Source of the DNA: Branchiostoma floridae
Taxonomy: Eukaryota > Chordata > Leptocardii > Amphioxiformes > Branchiostomatidae
DNA: 64,000 bases
Reading direction: 5' to 3'
Assembly (NCBI RefSeq): GCF_000003815.2
Contig: NC_049981.1
Span: 32,851,628-32,915,627 of the forward strand
Shown here: in pieces, positions 45,101 through 54,100 of the stretch
Numbering within the stretch: position 1 is the first letter of the stretch
How the letters are laid out: every line of letters begins with the position of its first letter
Made by a program: the position numbers and the translations under genes
Notes under the pieces: model-generated
Database searches by the model: none
Seen by the model: the letters and a program-made list of their open reading frames with translations, nothing else
Told to the model about the DNA's origin: nothing

Positions 45101-45902
45101 ATGCACTTCAGCTCCGTACAGAAAGGTGGTACTCTTGCCACGCCCCGCTCCATTCTGCTGCTCACGGACACGGACACTTGGGCCCTGAGGACTCACCTGA
45201 TGGGCGACATTAGATGCACTCAATTAACTCGGTATTGTTAGGCTGACAGTGTCGGGACCTTGTCGGATCTTTTGAAGATCAGTCTGTCAGTGAAGATGCA
45301 GTCTCGCTCGTCAGGATGACAGGTTGGCGACGGTCCAACTCTGCCTTCTCTGCACTTTGAACTCGTTCATCGGGCCTGCTGATCCAGACTTCAGGCCGCA
45401 GGGAAGTAATTTACGCATTACTCATTGAACACGCACGCTTCACGCGCTACTGCGTTCAATGTTTAAGCTGTAATAATCTTGGCCTTTTCACTGCTATTAG
45501 ATAAAATGTACGGGTAGAAATACTAAATAAATCTGCTCACGATTCAGTACTTTTATTTATTATTGTCGCTGAGCGTCCTAACCCACCACCCTGATCCATC
45601 GGCCCGAAAATGTAACTTATGATTGACAAGTGTCGTGAACTTGTGTTCGATAGACATACCTGCGTATCCAGGTGTTCTCCCCACTGTGGCATCTCCTGCA
45701 TCTGTGCTTTTATATCCTTCAGTTGAGACTTTATTTCTGTCAGTTCGGCCCCCTGCCTCACCAGTACAAACATGGTGACGAAACTCACAAGTACGGCCAC
45801 TACGGCTACCATTATGGCCACCATCAGCGCTGCGATTATTCCCAGCCTGTCTCGCTCTGCCCCGTGTGCAGAGGAAGTCATTTCGAGGCTTTTGGAGCCC
45901 AT
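28164..45902 (-). CDS. Gene C: type II membrane collagen protein with 10-Cys domain and FReD
   Basis: The eleven exons are 45660-45902, 45028-45196, 40994-41118, 40718-40766, 40129-40191, 39881-39931, 36956-37327, 32177-32212, 30497-30598, 29848-30064 and 28164-28488. They sum to 1752 bp (583 aa plus stop) with GT-AG boundaries and compatible phases. The order is tail (1-19), membrane span (about 20-48), coiled coil (49-81), hinge with RAKR (115-118), short collagen (about 11 triplets, 145-179), Pro-rich and TTED hinge exons (180-233), 10-Cys domain (234-357), a third TTED exon (358-369) and FReD (370-583). It lacks MAM and SRCR. The introns are inflated by repeats. The small exons rest on splice and phase logic and motif similarity, so the exact exon set is less certain than in gene B. 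Confidence 0.85.
28728..29153 (+). mobile_element. tRNA-derived SINE with perfect target duplication
   Basis: The head has a pol III A-box-like TAGCAGAGTGG and a B-box GGTTCGAATCC. It is followed by TGTCCTTGGAAAAGGCACTT, a core seen in several invertebrate SINE families. The 3' end is (GATG)n. A perfect 12-bp duplication ATGTTGTATGTA flanks it (28716-28727 and 29154-29165). It is inserted in the last intron of gene C, opposite to the gene. Confidence 0.88.
29848..30064 (-). CDS. Gene C FReD exon 2
   Basis: 217 bp, phase 1 to 2: [39 protein letters not shown], ending in the ST-F codons before GTGAGA. It diverges more from genes B and D than those do from each other. Confidence 0.94.
30497..30598 (-). 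CDS. Gene C FReD exon 1
   Basis: 102 bp, phase 1 to 1: [20 protein letters not shown] continuing to ASCDMDNDG. It is 9 bp shorter than in genes B and D. The acceptor is GATTAG. Confidence 0.88.
30800..31950 (-). mobile_element. 5'-truncated CR1/Jockey-like LINE, C-terminal ORF2 part
   Basis: An open frame from about 31907 to 30918 codes the region downstream of reverse transcriptase: [12 protein letters not shown], then a C-terminal cysteine/histidine motif CRYC...[10 protein letters not shown]. Both are typical of LINE ORF2 tails. The 3' end finishes in ATTCATTC-type repeats rather than poly(A), as in CR1-related clades. A stop just upstream of 31930 and loss of homology mark the 5' truncation. 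No target duplication was found. It lies in a gene C intron, in the same orientation. Confidence 0.82.
32177..32212 (-). CDS. Gene C TTED hinge exon (third)
   Basis: 36 bp, phase 1 to 1, between TTTCAG and [19 protein letters not shown]. It matches the exons at 40129 and 39881, which supports it despite its size. Confidence 0.65.
32213..33960. other. Gene C intron part
   Basis: No exon is recognised. Fragments of the dispersed repeat with GCAGTTCAAAACAAGCCGCC and a following GGGGGCCC occur near 32820. Microsatellite-like CACACA occurs near 33420. Confidence 0.4.
34035..35066 (-). pseudogene. Duplicated gene C segment with relic hinge exon
   Basis: The sequence copies 40145-40716 (intron plus part of the TTED exon). 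The relic exon keeps the acceptor and CACCTCAAACAACGTCGATG but loses the TTED codons and donor. The copied block ends at 35066, just before the position of the 40718-40766 exon. About 450 bp (34310-34780) is absent from the other copy. Confidence 0.75.
35067..36051 (+). mobile_element. Composite non-autonomous element with hairpin tail
   Basis: The head has ATGACGCCGTAACA, a GCATTAATCG/CGATTAATGC-type palindrome and two CCAAT-box motifs (ACCAATCAG, GCCAATCAG). A short ORF frame follows (ending FKPWN at 35768). The tail is a 147-bp hairpin (35905-36051) with perfect 16-bp ends GGGTTAATGACCCGCC and GGCGGGTCATTAACCC. Similar head and tail pairs occur near 55450/55813 and, inverted, 63270/62620. 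The boundaries are approximate. Confidence 0.5.
36160..36890 (+). repeat. Dispersed AT-rich repeat, copy 1
   Basis: It starts near GAGTTCGGATACCTCATACC and ends near CCTCCATTTTTCATGGAGG. It contains GCATAATT/ATGCAAAT runs and the block CCCCTGCAGTTACAGAGC followed by AGGGGGCCCAAA. The same blocks recur at 38945-39640 and, inverted and interrupted, at 42100-44690. Short pieces occur near 17490, 52620, 32800 and 59490. Confidence 0.65.
36956..37327 (-). CDS. Gene C unrecognised 10-cysteine domain exon
   Basis: A single 372-bp exon, phase 1 to phase 1 (124 codons), starts [20 protein letters not shown]. It has ten cysteines in ATC, TPC, SAC, SSC, TDC, QLC, RSC, ASC, GWC and AFC. The acceptor is TTTACAG and the donor GTAAGT. 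Aromatic-rich [13 protein letters not shown] and the GVYQFMNNW segment suggest a compact extracellular disulfide fold. No standard family is recognised with confidence; similar lancelet-type modules may exist. It occupies the place of MAM plus SRCR in gene B. Confidence 0.85.
37328..39880. other. Gene C intron with repeats
   Basis: No exon is recognised. Near 38350-38640 there are three loosely related blocks around TATCCCTAATGTGTAT or AATGTAGATATAATGG. The second dispersed-repeat copy follows. Confidence 0.4.
38945..39640 (+). repeat. Dispersed AT-rich repeat, copy 2
   Basis: It starts ACAAGAGTTCGGAGACCTC and carries the block CCCCTGCAGTTTCAGAGC with AGGGAGCCC. Organisation matches 36160-36890. 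Confidence 0.6.
39881..39931 (-). CDS. Gene C TTED hinge exon (second)
   Basis: 51 bp, phase 1 to 1, between TTGCAG and [23 protein letters not shown]. It shares LTTED and the final D-G with the neighbouring exon, indicating exon duplication. Confidence 0.7.
40129..40191 (-). CDS. Gene C TTED hinge exon (first)
   Basis: 63 bp, phase 1 to 1, between ATTCAG and [26 protein letters not shown] followed by G. A relic copy lies near 34035. Confidence 0.7.
40718..40766 (-). CDS. Gene C Pro/Cys linker exon
   Basis: 49 bp, phase 0 to 1, between TTACAG and [22 protein letters not shown]. The CCC run directly after the collagen helix could form interchain disulfides that lock the trimer; this is inference. 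Confidence 0.65.
40994..41118 (-). CDS. Gene C short collagen exon
   Basis: 125 bp, phase 1 to 0: [20 protein letters not shown] and about 11 uninterrupted Gly-X-Y triplets ending PPGS before GTAAGT. The stalk is far shorter than in genes A and B. Confidence 0.9.
41119..42094. other. Gene C intron, upstream of collagen exon
   Basis: No exon is recognised. The phrase AGGGCCAGTTCACACGAGG near 41867, with a second TTCACACG at about 41940, looks like a fragment of a short repeat. Confidence 0.35.
42095..44690 (-). repeat. Dispersed AT-rich repeat, copy 3, split by a LINE
   Basis: Inverted relative to copies 1 and 2: it begins near 44690 (AGAGTTCGGCGACCTCATACC on the minus strand) and ends with the CATGGAGG hairpin near 42105. 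A (TG)n run lies at 42146-42169. The LINE at 42793-44332 interrupts it. Confidence 0.65.
42793..44332 (-). mobile_element. 5'-truncated RTE-like LINE with reverse transcriptase ORF
   Basis: An open frame to 42802 (about 505 codons inside the element) codes a reverse transcriptase: [55 protein letters not shown] and the catalytic FGYADD. The C-terminal [12 protein letters not shown] is typical of RTE-related elements. The endonuclease is missing (5' truncation). The 3' tail is GATGTAAGATGTAAG. A 9-bp target duplication GACGTTTAT flanks it (42784-42792 and 44333-44341). The frame is intact, so insertion is fairly recent, but the copy cannot mobilise itself without an endonuclease. Confidence 0.9.
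45028..45196 (-). CDS. Gene C hinge exon with RAKR motif
   Basis: 169 bp, phase 0 to 1: [20 protein letters not shown], then [19 protein letters not shown]. The RAKR codons lie at 45086-45097. It is two codons longer than in genes A and B. Confidence 0.9.
45660..45902 (-). CDS. Gene C first coding exon: tail, membrane span, coiled coil
   Basis: 81 codons up to [25 protein letters not shown] is the tail, followed by an unusually long apolar run ([20 protein letters not shown]). Then comes a shorter coiled coil, [19 protein letters not shown]. An in-frame upstream ATG at 45995 is not shared with paralogs. Confidence 0.9.
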
Positions 45903-46034
45903 TCTTGGATATTTCCGCCCAAAAAGTAAATGCACGTCGATCAACAAGCAGACACAACCAGCCCGAAGACCCGTCCGCGAGTGATTGATTTTCAAGATAT
46001 GACATCACTTTGAACCCAACAGTTCTGTTCCCTT

Positions 46035-46077
46035 ATTGGTTAGAAACATCGTGAAATACCCATTTCCTCATACGTCA
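46035..46077 (-). promoter_or_regulatory. Conserved CCAAT and CRE-like motifs upstream of gene C
   Basis: CCAAT (minus) at 46035-46039 within ACCAATAAGGGAACAG, and TGACGTA at 46071-46077, with spacing close to that upstream of gene B. Confidence 0.45.
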
Positions 46078-48072
46078 TTCATATTTTTAGCAATGCGGGG
46101 AGATTCGGAGAACTTCGTAGACCGTAGGACCGAACCGAAGTTTGGCGAAGGGTGCCGATTGGTGCCCGATAATTCCCGACTGCCGATTCGTAGTTACTCG
46201 GCACAAGGAAGAAATACCGATCTAATTGCTGTGGCAAGTGCATGAGGGTCGGTTTGTACTAGTGGATAAAGAGATTGGATTAGATAACTTTACTCACTTA
46301 GTGGATTAAGTTTTGAATATAGTATACAGTATATTTCTTCTAGACAATAAAAAAGATTATGTGATACTGTGGACATGAAAACGATGCATTTGGTTTTAGT
46401 TGTAATTCTGTCAACAATTACTGGGTTCACTGGAGCCAGCGAGAGGTCATGTTTTGTCTGTTCATGTTACTGACGGAGTTTCACACTTGGTTTGCTTAAT
46501 GAGTAGTATGAGATAACAGTGAACAGTGAGCGGACATGGTTAAACATAGCACTGTCTCTGCCTGGAGTTCCTCCTCTGAGCATGCCGTAATTCAGAGGCC
46601 GTCGGCTCATGCCCGACACACGACGAGTACAAACCGAAGTTTCGCGAATGAGACCGATGATTCCCGACCGCCTTGTTTTAAAGGGTCACTGGGCAAAATC
46701 ATAGTGAGATTGCAAGTGTGATTAGCGTAGCATGCGCCCGGGGCTCCGTTTGTCCTCCAATACCAAAAGATTGTATTGTCTCATTGAAATAACTTGTCCT
46801 GATGAGGTTAAAGCCTTTTATAATGTGATGCTTGTTTGCTCTTTTGCAAAGATAAAAGTAGAAAATGTAAAATCAAGACGCGGTTAGTGCAGTTTTTGAG
46901 TCAAAACAACAGCAGCTGCGGTGACCTATGACCACCTATGTACAGGGACGACCGGTTTTACAGACGCAGTGTGTGCCGCCTTGTTACAGTCGCACTGGAG
47001 TGTGTGTTTATACAGAAATTACTGATGCATGAAATACCCAAAATACAACTTAAATGTCTTTATATTTCGAGGTACGTGTACAGTCGAAATAGGTCTAAGA
47101 CCAGCGATGTGAGCAAGTACAAAACCGACCAGCACAATTTAGGACAAGAATATGTCGGAATTTCTCTGTTCGATGATTTCCATTGGGGGAGGGGGGCACT
47201 CTATAGTTTTTTTTCTTAAAGCACAGAAAACAGCCATTTTTTAAATCTGTCAAAAAATGTTGTCATTTACGAAAGCCAGCACATTCGGATATGTTTAGTG
47301 ACAGAAAATGTCTTTTAGACTTTCAAACCTCAAGCATTTGTTAATCAAGAGAACATTGGAGATCGTCGGCTCATACCAGACGGACAAGTAGTAGATACCG
47401 AAGCTGGCCGAATGGAACCGATGATTCCCGATTGCCTTGATCGGAAAGTTCTTTTGTCAGAATGTAGCCATACGAGTGTAATTAGTGGGGCACTTGTCTG
47501 GGACTCGGTTTGTCCTTCATTACTTATCAACTAAAATAAGGTTTTGTACAACCTGAATCTCGTCTTTTGTAGTTGACTTTGCATACATGTAAATGTGATG
47601 CTGGTTTTAGACGCGTACACAGTACAAACCTGGTCGTGTTTATACAGAAATCACTCATGCATGAAAATCTCAAAATGGCCACTAGACATCAAAAGTGCAT
47701 GTTAAGCACAATACAGGAGTACGGATAGCAATATACCTATACAGCCTGGGATTAAGACAATATCATAATTTTTCTACGTTCTTTATTTCTACTTTTTCTT
47801 TGTAGTGACGACTTTATTTTTTAAGCACCAAAAAAGTGATAGTTGCTCTTCAAAATCTGCTTCAGACTGAAGTGGCCAACACCGCCACACCATGCCTTTG
47901 GCTTCCTGATCCAGAAAGAGTAGAGTAGGCTATGTATTATATGTTGTGTAAGAAACTTAATATTTGTAATGGCATTTTCAAACGTATAGATGTCTGATGG
48001 ACATAGCAGACCGTCGGCACACGACCAACAGACGACGAGTACAAACCGGAGTTAGGCAAATGGGACCTACTA

Positions 48073-48562
48073 CAGTCAAACCTGTCCATCCAAGACGACC
48101 ACCCGGGGGACCGGAAAAAAGCGGTCGATTTGGACAGGTGGTCGCTGAGAAGAGTATCGACTCCAAACATGCCCGATGCAAAGTTTAAATGGTTTCCGTT
48201 GTGTTTAATGGCAAGTAGCAAGCACACTGCGCGCACGCAAAGAAGCGAGGTATTTAATGTCAAATACAACACGCACACAGTAAACTGTAAATTTAACCCC
48301 AAAATCCGACGCAAACTGGCCGATTTCGGCAAAAAATCTCTCTAGTTATCATAAAAAAATCAATAAAAACCTCAATTTTGAAAATGATGCGGTCGTTATG
48401 GGTCCCAATTTGGGCCGGTCGCGGTCGCGTTGGCCAGGTGGTCGTTCAGAAAAGGTCGCTTAATGCTTACGTCAATGGGAAAATAAATCGGGACCGAGAA
48501 AAAGCGGTCGAAATGGCCAGGTGGTCGCTGAGAAGAGGTGGTCGCTCGGGCAGGTTTGACTG
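48073..48562. mobile_element. TA-target MITE (Tigger/pogo-like)
   Basis: 490 bp with inverted ends CAGTCAAACCTG and CAGGTTTGACTG and a TA duplication on both sides. Sister spacers read CCTACTATTCCCG at 25946 and CCTACTATTTCCG near 12948, which is the exact empty site. Internal AGGTGGTCGCT motifs repeat. It is related to the element at 54442. Confidence 0.88.
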
Positions 48563-49895
48563 TATTCCCGACAAGATTGCTTGACAAAGTCGCTAGCGAG
48601 GCAGAATGTAGCAACACGTTTGCCTAACTAGACGATTGTCGTAGCAGGCACGTCATGTCAGCCGTGTGTCTAATGCATGACTTTCTTTCACAAGTGACAG
48701 ATGCTAAACAGACTACAAAGCAGAGAAACATCATTTACTGTTATAAGACACACATTTCATGTCACCTCTGATCAGCTGGGAGGCTATTTATCGTTACAGT
48801 CGGGAAATTGAGATGGAGTTTTCTGTTTATACACAATTTAATGGAGCATTATATTTCTGAGAATCTCTTTTACCTTCCTGAACAATACACTTAAGAGAAT
48901 AGCTCCAAGACTGCATTTCCACTCTGTAAAGACATAGAATCATTACAAAGAGATAGAAATATTCCAAAGAAGCAATAGAATCCAACGTCACCAATTATTG
49001 TACTATAATTATAGATGTATGGATCATGTACCGACTAACATGAAATGTGTATAAATATATGGATTAAAACATATACCATTCATTATTGTATATTGGACCC
49101 TAACATACATAAAGAACATACTACACAAAATACACATTAATTGGTAAAAAGAGACAGAAAAAAATGCCAACAAATAAAGATCTAGTCATGTGCCGTATAG
49201 TTATTATAATCACCGTTCACAAGTACAAATGTGATAGTAGTATACACCAAAAGCACCATTTGAAAATGTAAAGTAGAGTTCAGACAATCTCACAGTATAT
49301 TAGGGTAGTAAAACTATACTAAACATAACAATTTCAAGCAGTGATATATCCTATTAGAAAATGTAACACCTGTTGTACTACTGGTAATTCTCACCTTCAA
49401 GTAAAGACTCATTATACATTAGAAGAAGATAAGAAAGTAACATGAAACAGAAACTATACATTTTTAATCTAATGATAAAACGAATTGAACTCATAAAGAT
49501 ACTATTCCTTTTCTCAAAAAAATTCATTAAGTTTTCTAATCCGCCAAATACTGTGGGAAACTATTGCCACCACACTATTTAAGTACTTGAATTTAAATGT
49601 AAATATTCCATACTTTCTACCATCGGCAAAGAATTGCATCTTTCACATTGTCATTTCAAACCTTTGATACATGTACAAAAAGTTGAGTTGATAACTTGTG
49701 ATAACTGTAGGATTACATAGAGAACACAGACTATAACAAGAAGATTCCACAACTATGACGCCCAATATATGTATTAACTAATAAGAACCTCGATATCTTC
49801 CTGACCTGCCTACTTCCTAACCAAGTAAGAGAATGTTAGAAAAAAGGCTATTTCAGTGTCTTAAAGACTTCAAAGGAAAAATGCTCACTTATAAG

Positions 49896-50308
49896 TAGTC
49901 ACCAGGTGCGTACCTAAAACCCGGACCTGGAATTGGACCTAAAAATGTTTAGGTCCAAGTCCAGAAAAAACTAAATGTCAGGAGCCAAGTCCGGACTTGC
50001 AAAAATCTATGTGTCACTTATATTCCTTTTTTTTGTTCTAAACCATCTAAAACCTTCCATAGACAGTGAAATTTGCACTGGAAAAAGACCAAAAAGTTTC
50101 GTGTGTACACTGGCTGCATATAATTTGCATGTATTTTTCACATTGCATTTCAATTCATGCTAACATGCAATTTTATATGCACCATCCCCCTCCCCCTCTA
50201 AAAAGAAACAAATTCTGGCGCACATAATATGCAATGATGGGTTCAGGATGAACCTGAACTGCTAGACCTGAATCCGGACCTGAACCTGAGTTTAGGTACG
50301 CACCACTA
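49896..50308. mobile_element. hAT-type MITE with 8-bp target duplication
   Basis: 413 bp flanked by CTTATAAG on both sides, with ends TAGTCACCAGGTGCGTACC and GGTACGCACCACTA. Sister spacers read CTTATAAGAATACATATAGG (14487) uninterrupted. The interior holds repeated GGTCC/GGACC motifs (ACCTGGACC, AAGTCCGGAC). Confidence 0.88.
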
Positions 50309-50784
50309 CTTATAAGAGTCCTGAAATACATATAGGCTGGACATTCTCCTATACTCAATGATAGTTTGAAGATCGCAAGCCTCAGAACATAGTGCTGGAA
50401 ATGAAACCTGATTATAGAAATTATCAACGTAAGATATTACTATAAAACACGCGAAATAACTGACTCCGCTACATTAACGATAAGTGCGTTAAACTTTCCC
50501 CTATGCTGATATCAGCTCGTTCCTACTTTTCTTTAAATGATAACATGAAATATCCAAACAATGCAATTTGTCCAACATGTCACAACAAAAATTCTAGTAA
50601 ACCGAAACATCAATCTGCTGAACCACGTTTGTGGCCATTAAATCCATGAGTTTGTATTAAATGATTTAGTCTACTTTTCCTTAAAGGTATTAACGTACGC
50701 TGCTCATAAAAAAGACCTGCTATGTAAGTAGTGCCAGAAATGAGTGTTGCAAGATTCCGCAGAAAATGTTCAAAGCTGCTTTGG

Positions 50785-51109
50785 TTATGGCCTGATTTTC
50801 ATAGTCACAGATTTGAGGGAGTAGCCGTAGCTTTTCCAGGTGCCCCACACCACACCTTGGTACTACGAACAGGAGCTCCCACAGTTGCCCAGGTAACGGC
50901 CGTTGAGGATGGACTGGCTGCAGCTCCTAAACCACCAGCCGCCCTGTCCTCCGTACCGCTGAGAACAGTGGCTACTCCAGGCATCATTGTCCCTGTCCAT
51001 AGTGGAGAACCTCTGCCCATTGAGGGGGTGCGAGCTAGTCATGGAGTCTCCCGAGTTGCCAGAATAGCCAGAAATGTGCAGCCGGTACCCGTCCGCCTCA
51101 CCGGACAGC
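50785..51109 (-). pseudogene. Gene D FReD exon 3 with premature stop
   Basis: [20 protein letters not shown], then DRDNDAW and [19 protein letters not shown], then TAG at 50863-50865. Beyond it the frame continues undamaged to KIRP and TAA at 50785. The acceptor is CATCAG, 2 bp different from paralogs, but keeps the phase. A single-base origin is likely, so sequencing error or polymorphism remains possible. Confidence 0.8.
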
Positions 51110-54100
51110 CTGATGGGAACGTTACGGCATATCATTGTTAGAATCGATTTGTAAAGATTGTTCATTCTTGCAGGTATTGAACAAAAGTGGCTTAGTTCAA
51201 GCTACATCTTCATTGAGCTAACCCCAAAGGCCCCATTAGAGGTAAAGTTGGGGTGGGGTGGGGTATGTATATTGCGTGGTTGTTATTTATTATTGCTATT
51301 GTATATAGTTAGTCAATAGCTATTATTGTTAATTGAAATCATGTGAATATCCATAATGCCTGACATGATGACTGCGCAAAATGTCATCCGTGTCGTCTTG
51401 TTTCAATTATTTATGTACATGTATGTATGTTTGTATATAAAGGTAAATCGTATGTGTGAACATGCGTGTCTCAGTGTAATTGTAAAGATAGCATTCTGCC
51501 AACGGAGACCCAGATCTCGGTCCTTACCCCGATATGTGCGTGTGTGTTTGCGTTCACATGTGTGTAAGCTTTTTGTCCCACAAAAAAGCACTAACCTAAA
51601 AGTGCTATACAAGGCGAATCGTTTGTTGCCTTGCCAATCTTCCATGTCAATTCTTAGTTCGTGGTTTTTAAAGTTTGTCATGAGGTGGATGACCTCGTTC
51701 CCAAGCCAAAACTCCCCCTTTTTGTCGCCAAAGCCCAGTTTGTACTCCTCCCAGTTCCGGTTGAAGGGAACCGACCCGTCCTGCCGCCGCTGGATCACAG
51801 TCCACCCGCCTCCTGTGAACAAGGTACAATCAAGAAGCTTGAACTATCACGGCGGACAAGGAATGTTATACTAATATCGTCAAGAAATCTGAAAGAATGG
51901 TCGAGGAATCTTATCTTATGATTGTACATGAATAGATGTATGCATTCATCATAAGGTAAAGAAAGTAATTATGTTGAGCCGCTGAAAAGGAACAATGTAT
52001 TTTAGATATTTTTCCTGATATGTGTAAACAATCATACCAGATCTTTATAAGCAGCAGACTCTGGATAAGAAATTTCCACCGAACAGTAAAACTCGAATAA
52101 CTGTATGTAAAGAATTGGGGCTGAGGAATGAGAATTGTCATAACCAGTGTAGAAAAGGAAAATTTCTGACATGCCATCATGCAGAAGTTTTTCAGGTGTA
52201 CAGTACCTGCAGTGTCCATGTCGCAGTAGGTTCCGATCCGGTCAGGGTAGAAAAACATTGTGTAGATGCCACTTGCTGTCCGCCCTGAGGCATAGTACTC
52301 ATCGCAGCCCGTAAAATCTGTGGACAAAATATGTAAACATATATATAATTATATAACTTTATCACAATACAAATTACACTGGCCTGGACTGAGCCTAAAG
52401 TCTGCGGAAACAAGTGCAAAGGGGCCGTGCAACTTTGAAAGTTCTGACTGATAGGAGCAAGGGGCCAGTCACTGGCCTAAGCGCTTAGCACGACTTGTGA
52501 TGATGAAAACCTTTGCAAACATATTCAAATACAATTCATTCTAAACAACTGGACAAACAAGACGAGATACATCCATGTATTTCCATCATTCCTTTGTTCA
52601 GTTTTTACCCTTGGAAGATGTTGAAAAATGACCCTGCAGTTCCATGCAAGCTGCTAGGGGCCAAAGCTTAGAGCACTTCTTTTTTACATCACAAAGTATC
52701 TGTCGCCAACAATTTGGAAGCACAGACACACACAGATACACACACACAAAGCAATATCTCCATTTTCATGGAGATAATTACAAAGCCAATAAAGCTATAA
52801 AAACAATCCTACCATAACAGGAAACACTGGCGTCTTCGTCGTGCGCACAGTCGTGATCCCCCCAGCCGTTGTGCGGACAGTCGACCAGTCTGGACTCGTT
52901 CCCGGTACAGGCCAACTGGTCCAACCAGATGTGGCCGCCGCCCCGCCCGAAGGACCGCTGGGAGGAGACAGGCCGGGCGTAACGGTAGCCCAGCTGACGG
53001 CACACCACCTGCGCATCCTCGTCTCCCCACCGGTCGTTACAGACCGTTCCCCACTCCCCGTAGTGAAGCACTTCCACCCTTCCTTCGGCAGAGGTGTTCC
53101 CGCCGGTAAGACGTACTATAGAGATAAAAGGTGAACAGAAAGTGTTTCATCACGTGCGACAAGTCGGCGTGATAAAGCTAGCCTGCGAACCTGCAGCTGG
53201 AGTGTTGCGCTAGCCTCTACTTAAACAATAGTAACAATTGGCCAATTGATACTGTAAATGCACTTAATTTCGCGGTTGCGGGAAAAAAGACTTTTCGCAG
53301 TGGTTTTAAGTTCGCGGTAGCACCATGCACTGTAGTCTCTTACTGCCATGGAAAAATGTTCGCGGTGGTTTTAAATTCGCCGTGAAGCGGCCACCACGAA
53401 AACCGCGAACATTAAACCACCGCGAAAGTTCCTGCATTTACACCAGAGGATTTAGCTTTTAAGTCAAAGTCAAAGCTGACCTAGGAGTACATTTTGTGGC
53501 CTACGTTGAGTGTTACCCGTAATAGAGATGCTGGCCAATTCTGATTCAATAGATGTTTTATCGAAATGGTCAGAATATATGTCCATGTACGTATCTATTA
53601 TCGTATTAGCATTTGTCTGGTTTTCGTGAAATATCTAATCGGATGGGAAGTCAAATCCTAATGCCATCTTGCGCAATGAATTAAAATTCTACACAACCCC
53701 TTGTTGATTTGGAGAGAAGGGTACTCACCGCAGGCATCCGTTATTATTCCTACATCATCGATGGCAATGTCGCCGTAAGCGCCGCTGCCACGAACGGTCT
53801 CAAAAACAATCTGTGATGATGTAATAAATCGTCATGGTGATGGCATGTAGAAAATGTATGGTTAATATGAATGTCTCAATATGGATATTAAAAAAAAAAC
53901 ATTTTGATGGTATTTTGTAGAAGTCAGCTATGAAGCAAAACAAATGTTACTAGCAATTATATTGAATTTCTAACCTGTAAAAATCCCTCCCGTTTCGGCA
54001 GTGCCAACTCGCTGAACTTCCAGTGGTCCCCCTGGAAGTCTGACCTGCTGAAAATGGCCTCTCCAAGGGTGGTGTTCCCGCGCTGTTTCGTGTAGACATT

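Larger units (their letters stand above)
46078..50700 (-). other. Spacer between genes D and C (upstream of C)
   Basis: No gene is seen. It carries GTTTATACAGAAAT anchors at 47006 and 47638 (632 bp apart) and two MITEs that are absent from the sister spacers. The block GTTAGGCAAATGGGACCTAC is split by the MITE at 48073. Confidence 0.7.

Noticed and set aside
51356-51874. 172-codon plus-strand ORF
   Set aside because: Antisense of the gene D FReD exon 2 and adjoining intron.
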